From assembly GCA_036365455.1 (NCBI GenBank), contig JAWQUS010000020.1, forward strand, positions 20,779,001 to 20,843,000: a stretch of 64,000 nt of DNA, written 5' to 3'. Below are positions 13,534 through 22,507 of the stretch, piece after piece. The notes below the pieces were generated by a model. That model saw nothing but the letters and a program-made list of their open reading frames with translations, was not told the DNA's origin and ran no database searches. Position numbers and translations under genes: made by a program. This DNA is from Macrosoma leucophasiata. Taxonomy: Eukaryota > Arthropoda > Insecta > Lepidoptera > Hedylidae. The first letter of the stretch is position 1. The number at the start of each line of letters is the position of its first letter.

Positions 13534-16500
13534 CACACACACACACATACATAAGTAATCATAATAAAGTGGTAAGCATCAAACAGTTTACGTTGATAGT
13601 AAGCCTTTAAACATCTACCTATACATTAGAGATTTCAGTGTATATTCATCGCCACTTCTGACGCCTAAGCTTTTATGCCTTTGTACCGGAAATTATTCGG
13701 CCGTACATTTTTTATGTAATGAAGGTGGCAAACAAGCATGTAATTCACATTGATGTTAAGTGATGTAGAGACATCTACACAAAAACCAGAATTCAAAATG
13801 CAGACGGGTTGCTACCCCTGAGACCTCAGTTATTATGTCTCTGTGATAGTTATTACGGGGCCATTGCCATCATATCGGAACTCGATAGTGCTGAACACTA
13901 CCATTTGCCGGCACATAGATTAGGTGATGCGGCGACGCCTGCGGCCTCGAATCCCAACACTGGAACTATACCATCAGTAAAAGTTACTCGTACCATGACA
14001 CCGGAATATGATAGATGAACATAGATTAGATAACGAGCCTAGAACTGTGCCTGACGCTCTTCCACCAGTACCTTCTTAATGTTGGCTTATTAAAATATAT
14101 AAGATTACTCGTTATAGAAGACCAATAACGAAGTTCCGGTATGAGGTATGTATTCCGGTATGTATTCCACTATCATTTTGTTAACCAAAGGATTTCTCGG
14201 GCTTTGGGTTTACTGTGTTTGTTTGCTTGTAGTTTACTGGCGACATTCCAATGGACTACACGAGTGCATAGTTTTATCAGAATTAGGATTACACAGAACA
14301 ACCCGAACATAACCCTCATGTAGCCTGCCTATCAATACCAAAACGACTCAAAAATTGTTCTCTTTCGATTCGGTTCCGCTCACATTACACCAAAAGATGG
14401 AAGACTTCTTCAATTTTCCCACAGATCTTACATTCGGGCGTATCTACTTTTTTTTATCAGATACGCAAACTTCCCTGATTGAATATGACCGGAAGTATAC
14501 CGTAAGTTAACTTTCAAAATAGTCAGCGTCCGAGAGCTAGGTAGCTATGAATAAAACTAGCGATAAAAGATATCCAATAAAACGAGCATCGCGTACCTGA
14601 CGCCCGGTCGCTCCTTGTAGAAGACGTACTGCAGCTTGACGGTGAAGATCTTGCCGAACTGGTCGAACTGCTGCGCGCCCACCTCGGACACGGAGTAGCA
14701 GGCCTGCAGCGGCAGCTCCTGCAGCGGCTCGCGCTCGCCCGCCGCGCCCAGCAGCTGCACCACGGGGCTGTCGCCCTGCCCCGGCCCCTGCCCCTGCCCC
14801 GGCCCCTGCCCCTGCCCCTGGCACGTCACGCGCACGAACACCTTCTTCCAGAACCTGCGCACGCCACATTCTCGTACTCGTATTACTCGAATAGGACAAT
14901 AATTAATGCAATAACGTAAGAAATTATTGCATTAATTACTGTTCTATTCGTGATGGACAGATTCGATCGAAAAAAAAAATACGGTCAAGTGCGTGTCGGG
15001 CCACGCGCAGTGTAGAATTCCGTAGTTATAGAGTAAGATATGTAATAAAAAAAATTCCATGGCGTTGTTCGAAATTTTGGAGTAAAAACATTTGGTCAAC
15101 TACCTATTACTCGCAAACTTGCAAGGCCAATATAATATAGTACATAATATTATTATGTAGCTACTATTGCCGTAACGTTTGAATTTCTAACAACAACCGC
15201 TATGTGGGTAGGGGGAGGGGTCACATGACTCTAACGAAAATTTGCACTTTAAAGCTTTAATAAGTTACGAACAGTTAACTTAAAATAAAAATAATGTTCA
15301 GACATCCATAATATTTTTGAAAGACGATACCCCATACTACGTACTTGGAAATCGAAAATAAAAAAAATGATCCGCGCGTTACAAGTACCCTAAGGTTACC
15401 CTAAATTATTTTTTTCATGTTCTTATTCTACCACTTTGTCGGCGTGATTAAGGTGTATACTTGTGCTAAATTTCAAGTCTCTAGTACCAATAGTTTTTTC
15501 GCTAAACGCGTCTAGGTTTTCATGGACGGACAGACAGATGGACATGACGAAACTATAAAGGTTCCTTGTTTACTACGGAACCCTAAAAATCGCATCTCCA
15601 CTTTATGTCACTATTTGGTGTCGTTGGATACGTCTAAAAAGTATTGTGTGTTTCAGAAGAAAGATTAGTTTGTGAAATATTAAATGTGAAATATTTTTGG
15701 TAGACTCGACTGTTCGACTGTAGACGACCCCCCCCCCCCCCCCCTCCCCCCACATCCAGCTAAACGGTGGTATTAAGACGCGTCCAGAAATTCATGGTGA
15801 TAGTGCCTATAACGAATTTAAAAGAAAAACTATCATGGTAACTAAGTATACTCAACAACTTTATGAGTAACTAGCTGTTGCCCGCGGCTTCGCCCGCGTG
15901 GATGTCGTTTTATAAATAACTAAGTAGCCTATGATCTTTCTCAAAGTCAGCTCTATCTCTGTACCAAATTTCATTAAAATCGGTTCAGTCGTTTGGTAGT
16001 GAAAAGGTAATAGACAGGCAGACGGACAGACAAGACAGGCGAGTTACTTTCGCATTTATAATATTAAGTAGGGATAGACGATCAACTTTTTTAATACTAA
16101 CTGGTGACCGCGACTTTGGCTGCATTCACACAATATCATTCATTATAAATTGTAGCATATGTGTTATTCTGATGTACGAGTATTTATAAGCTTTAGATAC
16201 TCGTATTATTGTAGTTTCAATAAAATCCATTCAATAAGTAGTTTTTACGCGATAGAGTAACAGACATCCACCCATACAAACTTTCGCGTTTATAATATTA
16301 GTAGGATACTTTAAAAAAAACAACTTTACATTACGCGTGTCTCGATCGGCGCTTGGCCGTTTTTTTAAGGGACATAATATACCCATGTAGAGAACAGGGA
16401 TAGTTTAAAACAACTTACTAAGATATTTTAAAAATAAAGTTTAGATAGTAGTAGGTTAGGTAGGTAGAAGTTTAGTTAGGTTTAAAAAATGTTACCTTTG

Positions 16501-19500
16501 TCCCGTAATTTTCTTTTTATTAGGCTGCCGCAGGTGCATCTCCCAACCGGGGCCGGTATATTTAGTGCGAGGGAAGTCTTCCAGAGGAACAGAGACGTCT
16601 TCGTCAAACAGCGGCGTCGGTGGAGTCTCGCCTCCACTCCCAGATCCTCGCCGTAAGTCTTCTGTTGAAAGGGGTTGAATTAGCAATCAAGTTCTTCGGA
16701 TTACTTAATACGTAACTAGGTTATAGGATTTTTCAAATACACATTTTCGGGGTTCAAAAAAAAAACACCTGATAGAGCACAACGGAGGGGAGTAGCCGTA
16801 TGCAGGTTTTCCCCTCTGTCAAAGTATAAGCCCAAATGGGCCTATACCTGTCGCCTATGTTAAAATGTGATGTTTAAATGTGCGCGTGAAATTGTTTCTA
16901 TATTTTGTTATTATTGTGTCAAGTCAAGGTGTGAGAGTGCGTGTGTGTCGCACGCATTTCCCCCCGCAAAAAATGACAGACTGTTTTGCATCGGTAATAA
17001 ACGCTCCAGTCCGCCGCAACCGGTGGCCCGTGTTGCTCTATGTTAGTAGTAATATGAAGAGTTACAGTGGCCGGGTAAGGGCGTGAGAAACCCTCAAGTT
17101 ACATAGATATTCTATTGGCTTAGTATGTTTTTAAGCAATTCTATGGAAGCAAGTGCTCAACGCCATGGTGTTCCGCTTAGATGGTAAATCACCACCGTCA
17201 AGCTTGAAGAGGGGTGGGTGATACTTGATTGTAGCAAACATTAACCCCCTTATTCATAAACGAACATTAGATACGTTTTAGCTATAGAATGCTTTGTCTT
17301 TGTCAGTTCCATTGTCAAATGTGCAGGATAATAATAACATAATAATAATATTCTTTATTGTACACCAAGAAATAAATACAGAGACATTAGATGTTGAAAA
17401 TACAGTATACAAGAGACGGCCTTATCACTATACAGCGATCTCTACCAGGCAACCTTAGAGTTCAGGAAATTGTGTAAAAAACAATGTAGGGGTGTACATA
17501 ACGGTATTTCTAATCTTATTGACTATTTAAAAATAAAAATAAATAATAAATAAATAAGAAATATGAACAGGCAAATTAGTATTGATCAGGATTCAGCAAG
17601 GTTAAGGAAGGAACTGGGAGATGTAGTGCTCATTGACCCGTATTTTGAACGACTCAACCGATTGGGCTTCTCGGATATGGGTTGGGAGGGAATTCCATAA
17701 TCGGATGGCCGTTACTGTGTAAGATTTGGAATAAAAAGTAGAGGTATGGGAAGGAATCATGAGGAGGAGATTTTCAGAAGAACGAAGGGACAGGGAATGT
17801 GAAGAGCCGAGGAAATGGAAACTTTCTTTTAAATATGTTGGAGTTTGAGGACTGAACAGAAGACAGTAGAGAAAAGAAAGAATATGAGTATACCTGCGAA
17901 AGCGAATGGGTAACCACTTGAGCTGTTTACGAAAATCAGAAACATAGTCATATTTTCGAAGACCAAATATGAACCGTATACATAAATTTTGAAGCCGCTC
18001 AAGTTTGTTTAATTGCTCCTGAGTTAAGTCTGGATAGCATATGTCGGCGTAATCGAGAACAGGAAAAAGAATTGATCGAGCTAGAGTAATTTTAGTGGAA
18101 GTGGGCAAGAAATTTTGCAGTCTTCTTAAGGAACCAATGGCAGCAAACATCTTCCGGCTAACCTCAGTGATCTGTGGAATCCAAGATAAATGTTTGTCGA
18201 GAATTATACCCAAATTTTTTACTGTGTTACAATACTCAATAGTAGTTCCATTAAGAATAATGGGTGAAATCTGAGACATATCTAACCTAGATACCAGGCG
18301 TGAGCTCCCAATGATGATAGCTTGACTTTTAGCAGCGTTAAGCTGCAAACCATAATCTTCACTCCATTGCGAAATTTTTCTAAGATCATTATTTATGGTT
18401 TGTATGGCCTCAGGTAAATGTAAAAGGTTGGCCTGGCTATAAATTTGTAGATCATCCGCATAAAGGTGGTAGAGAGAAGCTAAATTCTGAGTTATTGAGT
18501 TAATAAATGTTGAAAACAGGAAGGGAGACAACACACCACCTTGTGGTACACCGGCAGTGAAATCACGCCAAGTAGAAAAATTGCCATCCACCTGGATGCG
18601 TTGCCGGCGACCGAACAAGTAACTGTGAAACCAATCAATTACTGACAGAGATATGTTAAGTGAACGAAGAATCGCGAGCAAGATGTCGAAATCAACAGTT
18701 TTAAATGCGTTACTAAAATCCAATAAAGTGAGAACTGTAAACTGTTGATTCTCCATACTTCGCCTGATGTCGTCCGTTATTTTGACAAGAACGCTAGCCG
18801 TACTATGACTCGAGGACTTTCGATAGGAATGGGAGTATAGAAATAGGTCTAAATTCGGTAAAGGATTTTGGGTTGGGTTTTTTTGGTAGGGGAATGATAT
18901 GAGCCTCTTTCCAAGTAGATGGGAAACATGAGTTGGTAATGGAATAGTTAAGAAGAGAGGTAACAATAGGAACAAGGATATCGATTAAGGGAAGGATCAT
19001 TGTACGGCTAACGCTATCACAGCCCACAGCATCTGAGTCTATTGCTAGTATGTTCTTCACAATATCACGATCAGAGAATTGTTCGAAGGCAAAAGGAGGG
19101 TACTCAGGAGTAGGGATTGTAGAAAGATAATTTAATGTGTCAACTTTTTTGTTACCATTAATGCAGGTAGACGATGAGAAATGCAGATTAAGCTGGTTGA
19201 GGTCGAAGTTATTTATAAGTAGAAAATTGGAATCAAAACTCGATTTCCCAACTCCTAGAGACTTAAGAAATTTCCAGACTTTGGCTGGATCACCGTTTGA
19301 AACTGATTTATAGACATGGCGTCGTTGTGCGTCTCTACACACCTTATTGCAATGATTTCGAATTAACACGTAATTATCACGATTTCTTACACTAGCGTTC
19401 TTTTTGAATTTACATTTTGCTTTATTCTTTTTTGTTATCAGATCCCTGATATCGTCTGTAAGCCAAGGCGCCGGAAGATGTCTTACTCTTACTGGCCGAA

Positions 19501-22476
19501 CTGGGGCGTGCTTATCGAATAAATTAGTGATAAGAGATTTGAATAGATTGATTTTGTTATTAACATCATTCACAGAATCTATGATTGACCAATCAATTTC
19601 AGGATAGAAAAAGACAAAGGAGAGATTAGCAACACTTTAGCTAAAATACGTTTATGTATAAGGGGGTATCACTTTAAAGCTATATACTTCACAAAGGGAT
19701 CGTTGACTTCACAAACGATCGAATCCTCCCTATTTTTTAAATACCTATTCAGAGACACCCCTTATTATAATATGCGCGTGAATAAGCAGGTAATCACGAT
19801 TGGTTTACCAAAATGCTGAAGACCTTTTAATTCTCTCCTCTCTAGAGTCGACTATATCGTACCTAAAGCCAAAGTAGTTTCTCCTAAATCGCTGGTGACG
19901 CCACGGGGTGATGGCTTGTTCATAAGAGTGCCTTTGGAGGTAGTAAACCGTTAAAAGGTACCTTGTTCAGGGTCGAGGCGCTGCTGCACCTGGTCGACGG
20001 CGCTCTTGTCGAAGGGGTTGAGGCGCGGCGAGTCGGGCAGCGCGGCCGGCCGTGGCGGCGGGGCCAGCGCCGGCACCGCCTCGTGCCCGCTCCCATCGCT
20101 CTCTTTGGGCCTGTTTCAAGGTTAACATAACTTTACGTTTTTACAACCGAAAGCAAAAGCCCAGAATTCGCTCCTTCCGTTTTGTCCTATGCAAGCACTA
20201 GCGTAACAGAAGTAACCTGCTACCAGTACGCTTTTGAAATATCTTAGAAACGCTATACAGCATAAACTGTAACTGATTGAAATGTAGTTTAAAACTCGAG
20301 ATAAAACGTTAAACGAGTAACTAGGTAAATTATTCTCACAGGTGATAGAGCTCCAGAGTTGGAGCTCTAGGGCGTAGGCAAAACACAATGAACTCTGTGG
20401 CACCACAACAATACCTAACCTACGTGTTACCAAATGGTAGTATTTCAGCACTGTTGTGTTGCCTGAGCTCTGAGGCTTAAGTTCAGTGGTGGTAACGCAC
20501 TTCATATATATTACATATTCGACGCATCGACCTTCGGTTTTTGTGTAGTCTGTTCGGCTGCACTGCAGTATTCATTTACCATCACTTACCATCCACGTGG
20601 ACTGCAAGCTTGTTTGCTGCCATCCTTACAAAAAACAATGTTAAAACGTTGATAAAAAAAAAAGCTTAACAATGTCACTTACTTTATAAAGACCGAGAAC
20701 GTATCGTCCATGGATTCTCGTGAACCTTGCTGATCTAACCGTGGAGTGGCGGCTGGCGGGGGCGGAGCTCCCATATTCAAGAATGGATCAAACGCTTCCG
20801 ATTCGAAACCCGCTGGCGCCGCATCAGCGCTGCCGTCGTCCCCCCAAGCATCTTTAAATAAAGCATAATATTATTACGGTTATTAGTCATATTTTTTTTA
20901 AATTAATATTATTCTACAAAAATCTGTACATACCTGTATTCATGTGGTTCATCATAGTAGAGTCAAATTTGGCTGAAAAAGCATCAAAAGCGTCCTGTGA
21001 TTCCGGGAATGCATTTTGAGCAGCATTATCTGAATGGGACGCTGTATCCCAGCCTAAATCTGCGTTAGATATACCTTGTACAGCTTGAGTCGTATCGATT
21101 TTAGAATTTGTGCCGAAAAAATCATCATGTGTTTCTTGGAAGGCATCTGTTGCGGCCGAGTCAAAGGCATCCATTTGCTGTGAGTCAGTCTTCGCCGTCG
21201 AGCTAAAAGAGTTATCCTCAGGTATAAACGATTCTGTAACTGGCGCCATAAATGTGTCTTCGACTTGAGTAGAAAAAATATTCGATGTGGTATTATCAAA
21301 TGTAGGCACACTTTCATCTATAGTCTCGAATGGATTTTTTTCAACTCCATTAGCTTGTTGTGATTGGTAATCATCGTCGGCCATTTCAGCGAACGGAGAA
21401 GTATTCATAGGAACTGGTGTCACATCAGTAACGGACTCGGAACAATCCATGGGTGCATTCGTTTCGTCTACGGGCAAACTTGCAGTCGAAAATATGTTAG
21501 CCATTGGTTCTGGTTCTGGCATCGTTTCTGCAACTGTATTAGTAATAGCGTTATTGTCGAACAGTAAAGATGTTGGTTCAGTAGCTATAACTGAGGACAT
21601 TAGATTGGATTGTTGTACTTCGGTATCAGTAGAAATATCCTCTAAAATATCGTCGCTTAGAAAATCTATTGGTTTTTCTTCTTTCTTCGGCGCTGAGTAG
21701 AGACTCAGTATAGCTTCTTTGGTAGGTTTCACTGTTACAGGCACTGGTGCATCGAAAAGATTGATATCATCTGCAGGGTGGATTACTTTAGACTGTGGTT
21801 GAACTGGTATCTGAGGGGGTGGTTGTGGCCTCGGCGGCGGTGGATGTGGAGGTGCTGGACGAGGCGGTCGCGCTGGTGGAGGCCGAGCCGGCTTGTTGCG
21901 GTTGATATCGAGCGTCTCTACAGGAGTTGCTTCTTCCAGTAAATCTGGTTCTGGTGTAGGGCTCGGTGAATGTATATCTCTGACTGACACTGGGCTCGGT
22001 GTACGTGTTGGCGGGATACGATCGAGCAAATGAGAACTCGTAAATTCCATTTGTCCAGTAACAGTCAATATTAAGTTTTGTGTTTCAGGAGGTAAAGGCC
22101 GCAGAGGCTGACTACCGAAATTTTCTTCTTCATTGGGGAAATCACAATCGACTATTGTTGATACCAGTTCAAGTTCTGTAGGTTTCATGAGACGTTCGTT
22201 TTCTGGTTGGTTACCGAATACGTCTAATGAGTCTGCATCGTCGAATTGCTTAGCGCCGATCCCAGGCGGTTCAGTGGTTCCGAAAATATCCACAGGGACA
22301 GTGTCACCAGCTGGTGGTTCATAGCCACCAAAATCAGAAAATGGATTGCTTGCAGCAAAAGGATTATCGGCGGCGAACTCTGGTTGTTCTGCCTCTGACA
22401 TCATGAATGGATTAAGTACATCAGGGGTGACAGGAGCAGCTGGTTCATTCATACTTAAAAACGGATTGTAAGCCAT
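2486..22476 (-). CDS. stnB: stoned-B (stonin family endocytic adaptor), 14 exons in view
   Basis: This is the second cistron of stoned, an AP-2/synaptotagmin adaptor for synaptic-vesicle endocytosis. Exons run on the minus strand: 22476-20934, 20851-20683, 20110-19962, 16661-16496, 14854-14597, 13069-12925, 10869-10741, 9966-9861, 8848-8680, 7869-7755, 6565-6402, 6031-5877, 5328-5216 and 2584-2490. All junctions are GT-AG and phases join without conflict, giving about 1158 aa. The N-terminal half holds NPF motifs (EH-domain ligands; six counted: YNPF, LNPF, DNPF, SNPF, KNPF, LNPF) and a proline-rich tract near residues 200-230. The stonin-homology region starts around exon 4 (TGPGWEMHLRQPNKKKITGQ). 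The mu-homology domain covers exons 7-14 (VELGVNDL, YGSVKSAHR, VDTLQESLIEVTSGQAKYEH). The order and wording match my recollection of Drosophila STNB. The C-terminus is uncertain: either a TGA directly after ARHEYM, or splicing to an exon left of the window. Confidence 0.92.
2490..2584 (-). CDS. stnB: stoned-B exon 14 (last exon in view)
   Basis: Encodes VSHMTVRSVSLQEHDGDPPE KYVRYLARHEY. The next bases are AT|GTGAGT. Read through, they give Met then TGA (stop at 2488-2486); spliced, they give a canonical donor. I did not find a following exon with the expected V-G-I-E-like start between 1 and 2489, so a final exon may lie outside the window. Confidence 0.85.
2889..4500. repeat. Element-like region dense in CGGTGGAC / GTCCACCG motifs
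   Basis: About ten motif copies in both orientations: paired at 2891-2903 (GTCCACCTCGGTGGAC), 3246-3312 (a 15-bp perfect inverted repeat, CCATTCGGTGGACAT), about 4286, 4305, 4463 and 4484. Between them are a possible first exon with donor TTTTG|GTAAGT at about 3117 and short frames with no family match. Terminal repeats are not clean. Confidence 0.45.
5058..5205. repeat. 9-bp minisatellite (GTGTGCGCG) at exon 13 donor
   Basis: About fifteen near-perfect 9-bp units. The unit length is a multiple of three, so it creates long spurious open frames on both strands. Confidence 0.95.
5216..5328 (-). CDS. stnB: stoned-B exon 13
   Basis: Encodes AYTTHNLVCRMALTSYDQVP ADLAPHAFVEFTMPATQ, phase 0 out, donor CAG|GTACAC. 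A 9-bp GTGTGCGCG minisatellite (5058-5205) starts within about 10 bp of the donor. Confidence 0.91.
5495..5785 (+). repeat. SINE-like interspersed repeat, near-complete copy
   Basis: Starts GGTGGTAGAGCTCCAGTGC and ends near CTTGTATGCCACTTTC plus an A-rich run. The same family occurs at 20337-20640, 28829-29060 and 44643-44880 (plus), 6690-6840, 13720-13960 and 54115-54175 (minus), and in fragments near 38730, 58240 and 59880. Marker words are GTAATTTCCGGCACGGAGG and ATCAATGTGAACTG. Confidence 0.8.
5877..6031 (-). CDS. stnB: stoned-B exon 12
   Basis: Encodes RTGKIKGIERFLGAVDTLQE SLIEVTSGQAKYEHQHRAIV WRMPRLPKEGQ. Acceptor TTTAACACAG, donor CAAG|GTGGGT, phase 1 out. Confidence 0.91.
6291..6329 (-). 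repeat. Displaced 39-bp copy of exon 11 sequence in the downstream intron
   Basis: A 39-bp stretch starting CGGGGATGGGGAAGCGCACG is identical to exon 11 interior sequence around 6472-6510. It lies about 110 bp beyond the exon 11 donor, with TGTAG-rich simple sequence between. Confidence 0.85.
6402..6565 (-). CDS. stnB: stoned-B exon 11
   Basis: Encodes VELRADVLVPGFASRKLGQV PCEDVSVRFPIPECWIYLFR VEKHFRYGSVKSAH. Acceptor GTGTGGCAG, donor CAG|GTCACC, phase 2 out. A CACACGTCA-type minisatellite (6566-6646) adjoins the acceptor. Confidence 0.91.
6566..6650. repeat. Short minisatellite (CACACGTCA-type) at exon 11 acceptor
   Basis: Roughly nine units of 7-9 bp directly upstream, in gene sense, of the exon 11 AG. 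Confidence 0.85.
6950..7754 (-). repeat. 70/84-bp tandem array: exon 10 tail + intron head, about 10 extra copies
   Basis: Each unit holds about 28 bp of the exon 10 tail (GGCCGTCTGGTGCATCACC, then GGCAACAAG) followed by the donor GTACCG and a C-rich intron head. Copies lie near 6958, 7027, 7098, 7168, 7252, 7336, 7420, 7504, 7588 and 7672. The 7420+7504 pair recurs as 7588+7672 with the same diagnostic variants, a 168-bp higher-order repeat. In the stnB frame the intron head gives a TGA after about 17 codons. The plus strand is G-rich with runs of four to six G. Confidence 0.93.
7755..7869 (-). CDS. stnB: stoned-B exon 10 (tail amplified in following intron)
   Basis: Encodes FKPPDACYIELMRFRVRPPK NRELPLQLKAVWCVTGNK. 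The donor AAG|GTAGCG is followed by about ten degenerate copies of the exon tail plus intron head (6958-7754). Confidence 0.91.
8680..8848 (-). CDS. stnB: stoned-B exon 9
   Basis: Encodes MPDVELGVNDLRRQGREVVG RHDIIPVVTEEWIRVEEPEF HACVQPHHFADTQIIK in three consecutive stretches. Acceptor GTGTGACAG, donor CAA|GTGAGA, phase 1 in and 2 out. Confidence 0.91.
9697..9800 (-). repeat. Degenerate exon 8 fragments in the downstream intron
   Basis: CGATCTGCTTGAGCA near 9719 and AGCTTGAGCACCG near 9780 repeat exon 8 interior sequence (about 9897-9913). They are embedded in GT/GA-rich simple sequence running to the exon 8 donor at 9860. Confidence 0.55.
9861..9966 (-). CDS. stnB: stoned-B exon 8
   Basis: Encodes VQITAVDELYVEQDAEGAVL KQIARVRLFFLGFLS, a strongly conserved mu-homology strand set. 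Acceptor GAGACAG, donor AGTG|GTCAGT, phase 1 out. Confidence 0.91.
10391..10722. repeat. Interspersed non-coding repeat (three copies in window)
   Basis: Words CACCCCGGACACTCGGCTAA, ACACAGACAT.AATCAGTAC and AAATCGGGCGGGACGTCGAA GTGTCCATTCTATA are shared with 38293-38505 and 39090-39316. Probably a MITE family. Confidence 0.7.
10741..10869 (-). CDS. stnB: stoned-B exon 7 (complete copy of an amplified exon head)
   Basis: Encodes VSQLFKLGSLSYEDVKQFSC and CVEEALFRLSAHRDRALTYK MEE, 43 codons, phase 0 at both ends, donor GAG|GTACGC. Eight further copies of its first 69 bp lie upstream in the gene (11733-10870). This is the only copy that continues into EALFRLSAH, so it is the copy needed for a normal mu-homology domain. 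Confidence 0.9.
10870..11733 (-). repeat. 108-bp tandem array: intron-3 prime end + exon 7 head, 8 extra copies
   Basis: Copies of a 69-bp exon head (23 codons, VSQLFKLGSLSYEDVKQFSC then CVE) start at 11733, 11625, 11517, 11409, 11301, 11193, 11085 and 10977, with the complete exon at 10869. Each is separated by the same 39 bp, which begins GTGTGGGTGC and ends GTTGTGTCAG, so every unit has its own GT and AG. The spacer matches the genuine intron end just above 11734. The unit is 36 codons with no stop, so the whole array stays open in the stnB frame. A 39-bp spacer is shorter than ordinary insect introns. Confidence 0.95.
11974..12830. repeat. LINE-derived segment between AAT microsatellite tails
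   Basis: Starts at an (AAT)7 tract (11974-11996) and ends in ATAATAATAAATACACTTTA TTGCACACC (12760-12788), the style of 3' tail seen at 17340 for the Jockey/CR1-like element. Contains an inverted pair (GGTATGGCATTTGCAGAAAT / ATTTCTGCAAGAGCCATAC) near 12180-12235. No coding frame was recognised. Confidence 0.5.
12856..12922. repeat. 9-bp minisatellite (GTGTGTAGT) at exon 6 donor
   Basis: About seven units ending next to the exon 6 donor GTACAC at 12924-12919. Confidence 0.9.
12925..13069 (-). CDS. stnB: stoned-B exon 6
   Basis: Encodes PGQVTKAERITNKLSQFAAY and YQGVKEFGSDLRKLGLPVEH APQ, ending in phase 0 at CAG|GTACAC. A 9-bp minisatellite (TACACACTA-type, 12856-12922) begins right behind the donor. 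Confidence 0.91.
13203..13353. mobile_element. Foldback MITE, 151 bp
   Basis: TATCTCGCGTATATTAAACT at the left matches the complement of the right end. A second inner stem pairs CAGCTTCCGTGGTCTC with GAGACCACGGAAGCTG. Confidence 0.85.
13500..13552. repeat. (CA)n microsatellite
   Basis: About 25 CA units after a T run, in a stoned-B intron. Confidence 0.95.
14597..14854 (-). CDS. stnB: stoned-B exon 5 (stonin homology, with Gly-Gln repeat)
   Basis: Encodes RFWKKVFVRVTCQ, then an in-frame run of GQ/GP dipeptides from a 12-bp repeat (GGGCAGGGGCCG-like, about 14756-14822), then DSPVVQLLGAAGEREPLQEL and QFDQFGKIFTVKLQYVFYKE. The repeat sits where other insects have only a few residues, as far as I recall, so it looks like a tolerated coding expansion. 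Donor CAG|GTACGC. Confidence 0.9.
14888..14950. repeat. Short perfect-stem hairpin, 63 bp
   Basis: Arms of 27 bp (CGAATAGGACAATAATTAAT plus GCAATAA) match at 25 of 27 positions around a 9-base loop. Confidence 0.85.
14978..15590 (+). repeat. Interspersed element with GGGTTCCGTAG ends
   Basis: Begins GTCAAGTGCGTGTCGGGCC and ends TTTACTACGGAACCCTAAAA, with inverted GGTTCCGTAG termini. An inverted copy is at 30690-31465 and a 5' fragment at 36678-36745. Internal CCACTTTGTCGGCGTGATTA is shared between copies. Confidence 0.75.
15869..16075 (+). repeat. Short retroelement with TTTCGCATTTATAATATTA tail
   Basis: Begins TAGCTGTTGCCCGCGGCTTC and ends GTTACTTTCGCATTTATAAT. Fragments of the same family occur at 283-330, 16080-16310, 33570-33660, 40418-40450, 43905-43990, and as a 3' end near 1140-1190. 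Confidence 0.7.
16496..16661 (-). CDS. stnB: stoned-B exon 4 (start of stonin homology)
   Basis: Acceptor CCCTTTCAACAG. Encodes EDLRRGSGSGGETPPTPLFD and then FPRTKYTGPGWEMHLRQPNK KKITGQR, the entry to the stonin-homology region. Donor AAAG|GTAACA, phase 2. Confidence 0.9.
17245..19666. mobile_element. Palindromic MITE interrupted by the LINE
   Basis: Left part 17245-17330 and right part 19600-19666 together match the intact copy at 46125-46270. Termini are CCCCCTTATTCATAAACG and GTATAAGGGGG. Confidence 0.88.
17331..19599 (-). mobile_element. 5'-truncated non-LTR retrotransposon (Jockey/CR1-like)
   Basis: Minus-strand reverse transcriptase. An upstream frame (19573-18803) ends in PKKPNPKSFTEFRPISILPF. 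A frameshift near 18830 leads to the main frame (to 17602) with LTLLDFSNAFKTVDFDIL, GVPQGGVLSPFLFSTFINS, YADDLQIYS and C-terminal RLWNSLPTHIREAQSVESFK. The 3' tail reads AATAAAGAATATTATTATTA. The target duplication CAGGATA is at 17324-17330 and 19600-19606. Confidence 0.9.
19962..20110 (-). CDS. stnB: stoned-B exon 3
   Basis: Acceptor TTGAAACAG. Encodes PKESDGSGHEAVPALAPPPR and LNPFDKSAVDQVQQRLDPEQ, and includes the sixth NPF motif. The donor CAAG|GTACCT leaves phase 1. Confidence 0.88.
20683..20851 (-). CDS. stnB: stoned-B exon 2
   Basis: Acceptor TTTATTTAAAG and donor AAA|GTAAGT. Encodes DAWGDDGSADAAPAGF then ESEAFDPFLNMGAPPPPAAT and DDTFSVFIK, a segment that in my recollection is conserved in insect stoned-B. 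Phases 1 to 2 fit both neighbours. Confidence 0.88.
20934..22476 (-). CDS. stnB: stoned-B exon 1 (NPF/proline-rich N-terminus)
   Basis: Begins MAYNPFLSMNEPAAPV. Carries five NPF motifs and a Pro/Arg-rich tract, with an acidic Ser/Thr-rich remainder. Ends in phase 1 at CAG|GTATGT. Confidence 0.92.
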
Positions 22477-22507
22477 TTTGACTAGGTCTAAAAATTAATT
22501 CAAATAC

